Shown here piece after piece: positions 8,083 through 18,331 of a stretch of DNA of 64,000 bases. Origin of the DNA: Pseudomonadota bacterium (GTDB lineage Bacteria; Pseudomonadota; Gammaproteobacteria; Steroidobacterales; Steroidobacteraceae); the NCBI GenBank assembly GCA_025356075.1, contig JANXUT010000025.1, forward strand, positions 1-64,000. The letters are read 5' to 3'. A program made the position numbers and the translations under genes. Under the pieces are notes generated by a model. That model worked only from the letters and a program-made list of their open reading frames with translations, did no database searches and was not told where the DNA came from. Numbering within the stretch: the stretch's first letter is position 1; each line of letters opens with the position of its first letter.

Positions 8083-11000
8083 GCCCCCCCGCCGACGGGA
8101 CGGCCCTGGGCGCCGCGACGGGACCCACGGTCGATGCGCGCAATCCCTGGCTCGGCCTCGCCTCGTTCACCGAGGAGACGCGCCAGTACTTCTACGGCCG
8201 CGAGGACGAGGTCGCCGAGCTCGCCCGGCGCGTGCAGAGGAAGCGCCTCACGGTGCTCTTCGGCCAGTCGGGCCTCGGCAAGACTTCGATCCTGCGCGCG
8301 GGGCTCGTGCCGCGGCTGCGCGCGCAGGGCTACTGCCCGATCTACGTGCGCATCGACTACGGCCGCGAATCACCACCGCCGGCCGAGCAGATCAAGCAGG
8401 CGATCGCGCGCACCGCGCGCCGCTCCGGCGAATGGACGCAGGTGGGCGTCGCGGAAGAAGGCGAGTCACTGTGGGAGTACCTGCACCACCGCGACGACGT
8501 GTTGCGTGACGAGGCAGGCGCTACGCTGATTCCGCTCCTCATATTCGACCAGTTCGAGGAAATCTTCACGCTCGGCCAGGGCGATGACTTTGGCCGTGCG
8601 CGCGCGGCGACGTTCGTGACCGACCTTGCCGACCTCGTCGAGAACCGCCCGCCCGTTGCACTCGAGGCAAAGCTTGAGTCGGACGAGGCCGCCGCCGAGC
8701 GCTTCGACTTCGCACGCAGTGACTACCGGGTGCTGATTGCGCTTCGCGAGGACTACCTCGCGCCGCTCGAGGGACTTAAGTCCTCGATGCCGAGCATCAC
8801 GCAGAACCGGCTGAGGCTCGCGCCGATGACAGGCGCGCAGGCGCTCGCCGCGGTCACGGGCCCGGGCGCCGGGCTCGTTTCGGAGGAGGTCGCCGCGGCG
8901 ATCGTCCGCTTCGTCGCCGGAGGCGCCGAGATCGCGAACGCGGAGGTCGAGCCCTCCCTCCTCAGCCTCATCTGCCGCGAACTCAACGACACACGGGTCG
9001 CGCAGGGGCGGGATTCCATCTCGCTCGACATCCTCGATGGATCCCGGAGCGCCATCCTCGGTAACTTCTACGAGCGGGCCCTCGTCGACCAACCGGCCGC
9101 GGTGCGCCGCGTGATCGAGGACGAGCTGCTGACGGCCTCGGGCTTTCGCGAGAACATCGCCGAGGAACGGATGCAGGCGAGCCTCGCGGCGGCGGGCGCT
9201 GCGCCCGACACGCTTGCGGTCCTCGTCAACCGGCGGCTGCTCAGGATCGAGGAGCGGCTCGATGTCCGCCGCGTTGAACTCACGCACGACGTGCTCTGCG
9301 ACGTCGTCAAGGGCAGCCGCGACCTCCGGCAAGCGCGCGAGGCACGCGACAGGACCGAGCGGTTGCTCGCCGAGCAGAAGACACGCGAGCTCGCGGCGCG
9401 CACTGCGCTCGTGCGCGCCCGCCAGGTCGCGGCCGGCTGCGCGGTGCTCGCGCTCCTCGCCATCGTTGCGGCCGGTTTCGCCTACGTCAGCACCCAGCGC
9501 GCCCATCGCGCGGAGCTCGCGGCGCGCGAGTCGCGCGCGCAGGCGGAGCGCGCCCGCAGCGAGGCCGAGCACCTGCTTGGCTACCTGAACGATGATTTCG
9601 CGTCCGAGCTCGAGGGCATCGGCCGGCTCGGGCTCGTGATGGACTTGGGCCAAAAGGAGCTCGACTACTACCGCTCGCTGCCGGCGGCCCTGCAGACGAC
9701 CGACACGATCCGAAGCGAAGCGCTCGCGAAGGTGCGGTTCGGGATTGCGCTGCAGTTTCAGTCGAAGCTGCCGGAGGCGGCGCGGATGCTCGCCGACGCG
9801 GTGGCGGCGCTCGAGAAGCTGCGCGCGGCGGGCGACACGAGCGAGGGCACTGCCGTCGGCCTCGGCCTCGGCTATGGCGCGCAGGGCGACGTCGACGATC
9901 GGCGCGGCAAGGGTAGCGGCCTCACGCTCGCCCAGAAGGCCGAGGAGATCGTGCGGCCGTACTTCGATGCCCCCAACGCCTCGATCGCGGTCCGGCGAGC
10001 GTACGGGATCCTCGCGATGAGTCTCGGGACCTACCAGGGCGAGGACGGCGAAGCGGTCATCGAGCGGTCGCGCCAGGCGTACGCGAGCCTCGGCGCGCTC
10101 GAGCTCAAGGATCTGCAGGCCGCCGCCAACTATGCCGCGGCGGAAGCGTTCGAGTGCGAGCCGCTCTACGATCGCGGCCGCATCGAGGAGGTGCGCAAGC
10201 TCGCGAACGAGGCCGTCACGCTCGCCTCGCGCGTACTCGACGTCCGGCCGGGGCACCTGGTCGCGCTGCGTGCGCGGCAGTCCGCCAATGCGTACCTCGC
10301 GTTCGCGAATCGCGACGAGATGCACCTTGCCGAAGCAATCGCATTGTTTGCGAAGTCCGACACCGACGGCGCCGCGCTCGTCAGGCTCGACCCGACGAAC
10401 GTCGAGGACCGCTTCGGGCTCGAATCGAGCGCGCGCCGCTCGGCGGAAATCGCGCGCGAGATGGGCCAGCCGCGTGCGGCGGTGGCCCACTTTGCCCGTT
10501 CAATCGCTGAGTTTCGCTCGGACCCAGAGGGCAGCAATCAGCGAGACGGATTGCTCGTCTACGTGAACTCCGCTCGCGCGGTTCTGCAGGCCGACCTTGG
10601 CGATAGCGCCGAGAGCGCCGAGTCGGTCGCCGCGGTCGAGCGCGAGATCGACAGGATCCACCACTTCAGGGGAGCGGATGATGACCTTCGGATACGCGCG
10701 GACGGATTGCTCGTAAGTCTTCAGGCCGATCTCGCACTTCTGCGGGGCGATGCTGGCGCCGCGCGCGTGTTCGCAGCGAAGAGCGTGGAGATGTTCCCGA
10801 GATCGCACTCGGACAACTTTGCGGTCGTGTATTTGGTCACGGACCAGAAGGTCGTCACGGGGCTCCTGCTGGCCGAGGCGGACTACCGGCTCGGCGACTA
10901 CGCAGGCGCCGAGCGGGCGGCGCGCGTGGCGCTCGAGGTCGTGCGCTCCCAGCCGCTCTTCCGCGGTCCCGAAAAGCGCCGCGAGGCGAGGGTGGTCACC

Positions 11001-11324
11001 TACCAGGCCCTCGCGCTCGCGAGGCTCGGCCGTGCGGACGAGGCGCGCACGCTGATCGAGCCCGTCATCAAGATTGAACGCGGGTTCTTCGCTCGCAATC
11101 GCGATTCGGCGTTGCAGCGCCTCGATCTCGCCAAGGCGCTGTTCGTGCACGGGCTCGTCGATGGCGCGCATCGCGCGGAGCACCTGCACGAATCGGCCTC
11201 CATCCTCGCCGCGCTGCCGGCCGAGATGCGCGGCCTCAAGAGCATTCGCGCGGTCATCGCGCGGGTCGACGATGAGATTGCGGGGCGCACACCGACCCCG
11301 GCGTCCGCGACGCCGCGCCCGTAG
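8079..11324 (+). CDS. STAND ATPase with transmembrane segment and TPR-like repeats
   Basis: This product of 1081 residues begins at ATG 8079, overlapping the TIR gene by four bases. NPWLGLASFTEETRQYFYGRE (residues about 22-42) is the entry motif of nSTAND1 modules. Walker A is GQSGLGKTS with Lys68, and Walker B is LIFDQFEE with Asp157. A winged-helix-like stretch ends near VELTHDVLC (about 395-410). One transmembrane helix follows at about 450-470, then a coiled coil (about 475-505). The remaining 570 or so residues are alpha-helical TPR-like repeats. STAND proteins oligomerise on sensing a ligand. Here the sensor arm would lie across the membrane from the ATPase. A partnership with the TIR effector is inferred from coupling. 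Confidence 0.8.
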   Translation: MSPPADGTALGAATGPTVDARNPWLGLASFTEETRQYFYGREDEVAELARRVQRKRLTVLFGQSGLGKTSILRAGLVPRLRAQGYCPIYVRIDYGRESPPPAEQIKQAIARTARRSGEWTQVGVAEEGESLWEYLHHRDDVLRDEAGATLIPLLIFDQFEEIFTLGQGDDFGRARAATFVTDLADLVENRPPVALEAKLESDEAAAERFDFARSDYRVLIALREDYLAPLEGLKSSMPSITQNRLRLAPMTGAQALAAVTGPGAGLVSEEVAAAIVRFVAGGAEIANAEVEPSLLSLICRELNDTRVAQGRDSISLDILDGSRSAILGNFYERALVDQPAAVRRVIEDELLTASGFRENIAEERMQASLAAAGAAPDTLAVLVNRRLLRIEERLDVRRVELTHDVLCDVVKGSRDLRQAREARDRTERLLAEQKTRELAARTALVRARQVAAGCAVLALLAIVAAGFAYVSTQRAHRAELAARESRAQAERARSEAEHLLGYLNDDFASELEGIGRLGLVMDLGQKELDYYRSLPAALQTTDTIRSEALAKVRFGIALQFQSKLPEAARMLADAVAALEKLRAAGDTSEGTAVGLGLGYGAQGDVDDRRGKGSGLTLAQKAEEIVRPYFDAPNASIAVRRAYGILAMSLGTYQGEDGEAVIERSRQAYASLGALELKDLQAAANYAAAEAFECEPLYDRGRIEEVRKLANEAVTLASRVLDVRPGHLVALRARQSANAYLAFANRDEMHLAEAIALFAKSDTDGAALVRLDPTNVEDRFGLESSARRSAEIAREMGQPRAAVAHFARSIAEFRSDPEGSNQRDGLLVYVNSARAVLQADLGDSAESAESVAAVEREIDRIHHFRGADDDLRIRADGLLVSLQADLALLRGDAGAARVFAAKSVEMFPRSHSDNFAVVYLVTDQKVVTGLLLAEADYRLGDYAGAERAARVALEVVRSQPLFRGPEKRREARVVTYQALALARLGRADEARTLIEPVIKIERGFFARNRDSALQRLDLAKALFVHGLVDGAHRAEHLHESASILAALPAEMRGLKSIRAVIARVDDEIAGRTPTPASATPRP

Positions 11325-11370
11325 GGCCATGCGCTCCCCGACCGTCGGCCGCTGTCGCTAGGCTCAAACA

Positions 11371-11865
11371 GTGCGTGCCCTGGTCTTCGCCCCGCAGATC
11401 GAAGTCACGGACAGCCGCTTCGTCGGACGCTCCTCCCTGACGGCGCGGGTCCTCTGGCTCTATTCGTTCGATCGCTGCGTCACGCTCGATCGCGAGCGTC
11501 GGCTGGTGACGATCGCGACGACACGATTCTGGCTGTGGCGATCCGAGCGCCGCATTCCATTCGATCGGGTTGGCCGGATCATCCTGCGGGCGCAATCGAC
11601 TTCGGGCCTCGGGCTCCTCGGCCTCCTGACGCTCGGGATTGCGGCCGGGATCGACGGTGCCTTGTTCCTGATCTCGCTCGGGCTCAACGACGGCCGGGAC
11701 GAGCTCTTTCTGTTCACGATCTGGGAGGAGCAGGGCGGTGATGACGGCGTGGTCGCGGCGCTGGCCGGCGACCGGGATCCCGAACCACGCCTCGGGGATG
11801 AGCGCGCCGGCGATGTGATCGGCCGGCTGCGCGAGTTCCTCGCGGTGCCCGTTTCGTCCCATTGA
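11371..11865 (+). CDS. Conserved hypothetical protein with membrane-proximal hydrophobic core
   Basis: This 164-residue protein begins at GTG. Its strand-rich first half (VWLYSFDRCVTLD-like, TIATTRFWLWRSERRIPFDRVGRI) is followed by a hydrophobic, Gly-rich segment (about 90-115) and a FLFTIWEEQ strand. I recall similar proteins in gammaproteobacteria but no function for them. It may be membrane-associated. It lies 46 bases after the STAND gene on the same strand and could be transcribed with it, though nothing else links them. Confidence 0.6.
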   Translation: MRALVFAPQIEVTDSRFVGRSSLTARVLWLYSFDRCVTLDRERRLVTIATTRFWLWRSERRIPFDRVGRIILRAQSTSGLGLLGLLTLGIAAGIDGALFLISLGLNDGRDELFLFTIWEEQGGDDGVVAALAGDRDPEPRLGDERAGDVIGRLREFLAVPVSSH

Positions 11866-11893
11866 ACTCACCCCACCCACGGGCAACGCGCGC

Positions 11894-12442
11894 GTGATTC
11901 CATCCGAGGACATCGCAATCCGCCTAGCGAACCCGGCCGAGTATCCCGCGCTCGGCGCCCTCACGGTCGAGGCGTACGCGTCGCTTCCCGGGATGCCGAG
12001 TCCCGCGGAGCAACCCGAGTACTACGGGTTGCTGCGCGACGTGGGCTCGCGAGCGAGCAGGGCATCGCTCAGGGTATATGCCGCGATCGGCGCCTCGGGC
12101 GAGGTGCTCGGCTCGGTCGATTTCATCGGTGACATGCTCGACTACGCCTCCGGCGGGACGGCGAGCACGGTCCGGGACGCCGCCGGCATTCGGCTGCTCG
12201 CGGTGACGCCGGCCGCGAGAGCGCGGGGCATCGGCAAGCGCCTCACCCAATTCTGCATCGAGCGGGCGCGAGAGCTCGGCCGTGGGAAGGTGATCCTTCA
12301 TTCGACCCGCGCGATGCAAACCGCCTGGGCCATGTACGAGCGGCTGGGATTTGAGCGCTCTCCGGCGCTCGATTTCAGACAGGGGCAGCTTGAGGTGTTC
12401 GGCTTCGAGCTCGACCTCGCGCGGCCGGCCGCGGGCACCTGA
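11894..12442 (+). CDS. GNAT-family N-acetyltransferase
   Basis: The protein of 182 residues starts at GTG. The acetyl-CoA site is visible as IRLLAVTPAARARGIGKRLTQFCIERAREL (beta-4 and the RxxGxG/A pyrophosphate loop RARGIGKRL). The C-terminal AWAMYERLGFERSPALDF is the usual GNAT ending. GNAT enzymes transfer acetyl from acetyl-CoA to amines. The acceptor is unknown. It follows the previous gene by 28 bases. Confidence 0.85.
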   Translation: MIPSEDIAIRLANPAEYPALGALTVEAYASLPGMPSPAEQPEYYGLLRDVGSRASRASLRVYAAIGASGEVLGSVDFIGDMLDYASGGTASTVRDAAGIRLLAVTPAARARGIGKRLTQFCIERARELGRGKVILHSTRAMQTAWAMYERLGFERSPALDFRQGQLEVFGFELDLARPAAGT

Positions 12443-12455
12443 CCGGTCCCTGCCG

Positions 12456-12824
12456 TCAGTTCGCGCGACGCCGCGCGGGAGGCACGATCAGCCACGCCGC
12501 GATCACGAGTGCCGCGAACCCGACGTAAGCGGCGGTGAAGGCCCACGGCGGAAGGTCGTAGAACATGACTGCATGGACCCACCGTTCGATGAACCCGGGG
12601 CCCGACGCCCGGCCGCGCAGAGCGTCTTCCCACACCGTCAGCGGGCAGTCCATCCCGATGAGGGATTCACCCGCGACGAACACGATCGCCCCGACGTGAA
12701 TCAGCCGGAATGGCAGGTTTCGCACCCACCGCCACCGTCGCCAGGCACCAACGAAGATGAGCGGCAGACCCGCCGTGATGAACAGCACGATCGCGAAATG
12801 GACCATCAGGATTGCGTTGGCCAC
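12456..12824 (-). CDS. DUF2784 membrane protein
   Basis: This is a small integral membrane protein of 122 residues with three to four hydrophobic helices. The start is GTG at 12824. The DUF2784 hallmarks are visible: LIHVGAIVFVAGESLIGMDCPLTVWEDALR with the conserved CPLT and WE, then the aromatic VHAVMFYDLPPWAF before the last helix. No function is established for the family. It is convergent with the acetyltransferase, with only 13 bases between the stops. Confidence 0.8.
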   Translation of the reverse strand: MANAILMVHFAIVLFITAGLPLIFVGAWRRWRWVRNLPFRLIHVGAIVFVAGESLIGMDCPLTVWEDALRGRASGPGFIERWVHAVMFYDLPPWAFTAAYVGFAALVIAAWLIVPPARRRAN

Positions 12825-12938
12825 CCGCGACTCCCGCCAAGCGGCGCGCGGGCAGCGCGCGGCGTGGGCCGATTGTAGCCGCGATCGGGGCCGGGAGTCG
12901 CCGGCGTCAAGCGCCGGCGACCTCGATCGCCCTGCCGA

Positions 12939-14709
12939 CTAGAGCGTCGGCGACTCGTTGCCGAGGAGCGCCCGGCGCACGATGCGGATCGGCGGGAAAC
13001 CTTCCTGCATGAAGCGGTCGTGGAACGCCTGCAGGCTGAAGGCCGCGCCATCGCGGGCCTTCAGATCGGCGCGCAGCTTCAGGATCTGGAGCTTCCCGAG
13101 CGTGTAGTACAGGTAGGTCGGATCCGCCGTGCCGCGCTTCGACTCGACCTCGCCGACTTCGCGCGACTGGTACCCCTCCTTCACGAAGAAGTCGATCGCA
13201 TCGTCCATCGACATGCCCTGCGTGTGCATTCTGATGCCCACGATGTAGCGCGCATCGCGCAGGAGCGCATCCTGCAGCTGCCCAAGGTGGTAGAAGAGCG
13301 CGCCGCGCGCGTCCTTCGCACCCATGCCGGGCTGCCCATACCCCTCATCGAGCATCATCTGCTCGCAGTAGTGCGCCCAGCCCTCGGCGTTCGAGGCGGC
13401 GCCGAAGAGCTTGCGCACCCGATCGTCGACTTGATGCATCCACAGGAACTGGATGTAGTGGCCGGGGTAGGCCTCGTGCACGGCGACATTGCTGATGACG
13501 GGATAGCTGAACTGCGCCATGAACCCCTGGGTCCGCTTCGCATCCCAGCCGGGCTCCGGCAGCGTCACGTTGAAGTAAGCCTGGTGGGCAACCGTCTCGT
13601 AGGGTCCGGGCGTATCCATCGAGGCGAACGTCGTCGCTCGCATGAAGGGCGGCGTCTCGCGCAGGATCGGCCGGATGTCGGAGGGGATCGTGATGATCTT
13701 CTTGTCGCGGATGAACGCGGCGAGCCCGTCGAGCGTCGCGCGAAAGCTCGCGAGCAGCGCGGCCGGCGGAGGGTGGTTGGCGCCGAGCGCCGCGAGCACG
13801 TCCTGCGCGGACTTGGTGGGCTCGAGCTCGTGCGCGATGCGCACGAAGTCGGCCTGGTTGTGCTTCAGGTCCGCCATGCCGATCCTAAGGAGCTCATCGA
13901 GCGGCGTTTCGACCATCTCATCCGCCGCGAGCTTGGCGCTGAAGGTCTTGGCGCCCAGCCTGCATTCCCCCTTCGAGCGCGGCAGCAGGTCCTTCTTGAG
14001 CCACGCGTGGTACTTCTCGAGCGCCGCGATCACCTGGCCGTTGGCGGTCTTGAACTCGGCGTTCAGCTTCGCGTCCGTGACGGAGGTAAAGGCAAGCGGC
14101 AGGTCGCTCTTGAAGAACCCGATCGTGCCAGGCAGCTGGTCGATCGCGATCTCGGTATAGATGCGCGGCGGGTTCTTGAGGTTCTTGAGGTTCTTGCGCG
14201 CCGCATCGAGCACGGCCGGCATCAGCTTCTCGCGCGCGATGACGAGCTTCAGGCGTTCCGCGGGCGATGCGAACGTCCGCTCCATGATCACGAACGCGCT
14301 CGAGGCGATGCCCGAGGAGTAGGTGTCGGGGTTCTTGTCCTGCGGCCGGATCGTCTCGGCGGTCAGGAGGCTGCCGCGGATATTAGAGGAGGAGTTCCCG
14401 GTCACCCCGCACCCGCTCCGACAGCCCCGCCGGGTCGAACGCCTCGAAGCGGGCGAGGTAGGCATGCAGCGCCTTGATCTGTCGCTCGGTCCCCGCCTCG
14501 GTGTAGTCCTCGAGCCGGTCGTCGTACTTGTGGATGCCCTCGGCGGTAGCCGTGGTCGGGCCTTCCGGAAAATAGAAGTTGTCGAGGTAGTCATCGGCGA
14601 GCGCCATGAGCGCTTGATCTCGCGCGGGATCGGCGAGCGCGGGGCCCGAAGCGAGCGCAGTGGAGAGACCCGCGGCGAAAAGGGCGAAGGCGGCGAGATT
14701 CAGTTTCAT
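12939..14709 (-). pseudogene. DUF885 metallopeptidase-like protein with a frameshift
   Basis: The two halves are in different frames. From ATG 14709 a signal peptide and about 105 residues run to RVRGDRELLL and a stop at 14383. From about 14390 the next frame continues naturally as SNIRGSLLTAETIRP to the end at 12939. The join falls in a run of CTC triplets (minus strand), where losing one base restores a single protein of about 590 residues. The second half has the family signature HEAYPGHYIQ (zinc-site His-Glu...His). DUF885 proteins are secreted, probably zinc peptidases. Either a real mutation or an assembly error explains the break. A second, intact DUF885 gene lies at 54354-56162. Confidence 0.8.
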
Positions 14710-14752
14710 GGTGGTTGGCACGTGGTTGTACGGACAAGGTGGCTACGATACG

Positions 14753-14773
14753 TGACCCGTGCGACACGGGTCA
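14753..14773. promoter_or_regulatory. Perfect inverted repeat upstream of the DUF885 gene
   Basis: The arms TGACCCGTG and CACGGGTCA are separated by CGA, a perfect 9-base dyad. It sits 44 bases upstream of the DUF885 start on the minus strand, a position suited to an operator. It is also in the tail region behind boxB, so a transcript-end hairpin is an alternative. Confidence 0.4.
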
Positions 14774-14967
14774 GTGGCGGCGGGCGGCAGTTCCTGGCCT
14801 GCGACGGGGCCCGGAGGCCGGATTCAGGGTTTCGCCCACGGAAGGCCATCCGCACGGCACCCGGTCGCGTTTCTCGGCACCTCGACAGCGTATCGGGAAC
14901 CCGGGCGGCTACCGGCCGCCCTGCCGCATCGCGGGCTCCGTTCGTCTCAGCCGGCGCGCGCCGTTCG

Positions 14968-14993
14968 CCCGACGGGGAACGGCGACCGTCGGG
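14968..14993 (-). terminator. Hairpin downstream of boxB
   Basis: CCCGACGG (14968-14975) pairs with CCGTCGGG (14986-14993) across a 10-base loop, 18 bases after the boxB stop. There is no T-run, so it would be a weak intrinsic or Rho-assisted end. Confidence 0.4.
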
Positions 14994-15011
14994 TAGTGCA
15001 ACGGCGCCTTA

Positions 15012-16436
<1,425 letters not shown>

Positions 16437-16448
16437 CGCGATACCTGC

Positions 16449-18131
16449 CTAGATTCGGTCCCAGTTGAACTGCGCCTTGCGGCCGCTGCCGAAGACCTTG
16501 AGGGCGCCAGCCTCGCCGACCGCGTTCGGCCGGATGAAGATCCAGTTCTGCCACGCGGAGAGTCGGCCGAAGATGCGCGTCTCTTGCGTCTCGCCGGGGC
16601 CGAAGCGCAGGTTCGCCTCCATGCCCGTGAGTGCATCCGGCGAGAGCGTGCGGCGCTCCTCGAGCGCGATGCGAATCTCGTCGGCCCAGTCGAGGGAGTC
16701 CGGCGCCGAGGTCACGAGCCCGAGCCGGTCCGCCGTCGTGCAGTCAAGCTTGAGCCCGAGCGTCGCGCGCACGTCGGCGAGCGGGCCCGCCTCGCCGTAG
16801 AACCGTGCATCGAGGCGCGTGCGGCCGTGCACGGCGGGGTAGAGGCCGAAGTTCGCCTCGCTCGAGCACAGCGCGGGGCCACCCGCGTCGGCCGCGACAT
16901 GCAGCATGTAGGTGCGATCCGCCGCGAGTGCGAGCTCGAGCAGCGTGCCCGCGAAACAGCTGCCCGGCTCGATGAGCGCGAACAGCGAGCGCGAGGACAC
17001 GTCGAGCCGCGCGAGCGTGCGCCTCAGTTGCCCGATGACCTCGCGCACGAACCAGTTTGCGCCGTGCGCCACGAGTGCCGCATCGACGCCGAGCACGTGC
17101 TGCGCATCGCCCGAAGTCTTCAGCACCCACGTGCCGCAGTCGAGGTGGTTGGACCTGAGCTGCAGGATCGCATCGTCGAGCTCGCGGGCCATCTCGAGCG
17201 GCCACCAGCTCGCGCCCGCGGCGAGGACCGCCTCGAGCGTGCCGGGCGGCGGAGCGGCGGGTGCCCGGACCGTGATGTCGGCGCGGCGCGCGGCCGCGTC
17301 GAGCCGTACCTCGACGTGGCGATAGCGAAATCCTTCGGCATCGTCGGTGCGCGCAAGCGGAGGCAGCGCGATCCCCGTCGCCTCGGCGGGTCGATCGCTG
17401 CCCGCGGCGAGCGCCGTCGCGCGCTCGCGCACCGTCGCCTGGAATGCCTGCGGCTTCGCAAGCGCATCGACGAGGCGCCACTCGAGCGCGCGCTGTCCGC
17501 GCACGCCCTCGACCGTCGTGCAGAAGACATCGGCGCGGTCGCGGCGGACGCGCCGCTTGTCGGTCAGGCGCGTGAGTCCGCCCGTCCCCGGTAGCACGCC
17601 GAGCAGCGGCACCTCCGGCAGGCTCACCGCCGAGGAACGGTCGTCGATGAGGACGATCTCGTCGCACGCGAGCGCAAGTTCGTAGCCGCCGCCGGCGGTC
17701 GTCCCGTTGCAGGCGGCGAGGAAGCGAAGGCCCGAGTGCGCACTCGAGTCCTCCATGCCGTTGCGCGTCTCGTTCGTGAACTTGCAGAAGTTCACCTTCC
17801 AGGCGTGCGAGGACACGCCGAGCATGAAGATGTTGGCGCCGGAGCAGAAGATCCGCTCCTTGCCACTCGTGATGAGAACGGCGCCGACCGTGGGGTGCTC
17901 GAAGCGGATGCGCTGGAGCGCATCGTAGAGTTCGATATCGACACCCAGGTCGTAGGAGTTGAGCTTCAGCTGGTAGCCCGGCCGGATGCCGCCGTCCTCG
18001 GCCACATTGAGCGTCAGGGTCGCGGTGCGGCCTGCGACTTCGAGCGTCCAGTGCCGATACCGGGACGGGTGCGTTTCGAAGCTGACCGGCGGCGGACTCG
18101 TGCCGGTCGCTTGCCTTGCGGACTCCACCAT
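16449..18131 (-). CDS. boxC: Benzoyl-CoA-dihydrodiol lyase BoxC
   Basis: The product of 560 residues starts at ATG 18131. The crotonase-type domain shows ERIFCSGANIFMLG (CoA and oxyanion-hole region) and CNGTTAGGGYELALACDEIVL. The rest is the long BoxC-specific C-terminal part. BoxC opens the ring of 2,3-epoxybenzoyl-CoA hydrolytically, yielding 3,4-dehydroadipyl-CoA semialdehyde and formate. It is first in the minus-strand operon, about 58 bases behind a promoter with a TGCA-N6-TGCA operator. Residues NETRNGMEDSS next to the active-site region match BoxC rather than ordinary enoyl-CoA hydratases. Confidence 0.93.
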   Translation of the reverse strand: MVESARQATGTSPPPVSFETHPSRYRHWTLEVAGRTATLTLNVAEDGGIRPGYQLKLNSYDLGVDIELYDALQRIRFEHPTVGAVLITSGKERIFCSGANIFMLGVSSHAWKVNFCKFTNETRNGMEDSSAHSGLRFLAACNGTTAGGGYELALACDEIVLIDDRSSAVSLPEVPLLGVLPGTGGLTRLTDKRRVRRDRADVFCTTVEGVRGQRALEWRLVDALAKPQAFQATVRERATALAAGSDRPAEATGIALPPLARTDDAEGFRYRHVEVRLDAAARRADITVRAPAAPPPGTLEAVLAAGASWWPLEMARELDDAILQLRSNHLDCGTWVLKTSGDAQHVLGVDAALVAHGANWFVREVIGQLRRTLARLDVSSRSLFALIEPGSCFAGTLLELALAADRTYMLHVAADAGGPALCSSEANFGLYPAVHGRTRLDARFYGEAGPLADVRATLGLKLDCTTADRLGLVTSAPDSLDWADEIRIALEERRTLSPDALTGMEANLRFGPGETQETRIFGRLSAWQNWIFIRPNAVGEAGALKVFGSGRKAQFNWDRI

Positions 18132-18182
18132 GACTTCCCCCGCGCGGCGCTGGCACGCAGCGGCGCGCCCGGACCAAGATAG

Positions 18183-18224
18183 TGCATTATAATGCATTCT
18201 TCGGTAGACTCGTCGAACTGTCAA
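18183..18224 (-). promoter_or_regulatory. boxC promoter with BoxR-type operator
   Basis: On the minus strand a perfect -35 TTGACA (18224-18219), a 17-base spacer and AAGAAT (18201-18196, 4 of 6) form a sigma-70 promoter. The expected start of transcription (about 18190) falls within a perfect 14-base palindrome, TGCATTATAATGCA (18183-18196). This is TGCA-N6-TGCA, the operator form I recall for BoxR and BzdR of Azoarcus. A bound repressor would block initiation. The core also contains TATAAT on both strands. Confidence 0.65.
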
Positions 18225-18269
18225 GCGGAATCCGGCCCGAACACCGGCTCTGCGTCGGAGCGCCGTAAG

Positions 18270-18283
18270 TGCACTATACTGCG
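18270..18283 (+). promoter_or_regulatory. Second BoxR-type operator and -10 box of the divergent transcript
   Basis: TGCACTATACTGCG differs from TGCA-N6-TGCA only in the last base. It contains TATACT (18275-18280), a 5-of-6 match to a -10 box for the plus-strand hydrolase/boxR/thioesterase genes. The -35 is poor. The spacing to ATG 18332 is about 45 bases. Confidence 0.5.
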
Positions 18284-18331
18284 CCTGTCCGCCCGGCCTC
18301 TTGCTCCCCCCGCTGCCTGGTTCCGCCTTCC

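Noticed and set aside
8466-10490. 674-codon open frame antisense to the STAND ATPase gene
   Set aside because: The plus strand carries intact Walker motifs and a coupled start. The antisense product has no domain and a biased composition.
14383-14400. CTC triplet run as a phase-variation switch for DUF885
   Set aside because: Only three triplets are present, too short for usual slippage switching, and triplet changes would not shift the frame. Simple mutation or sequencing error is likelier.
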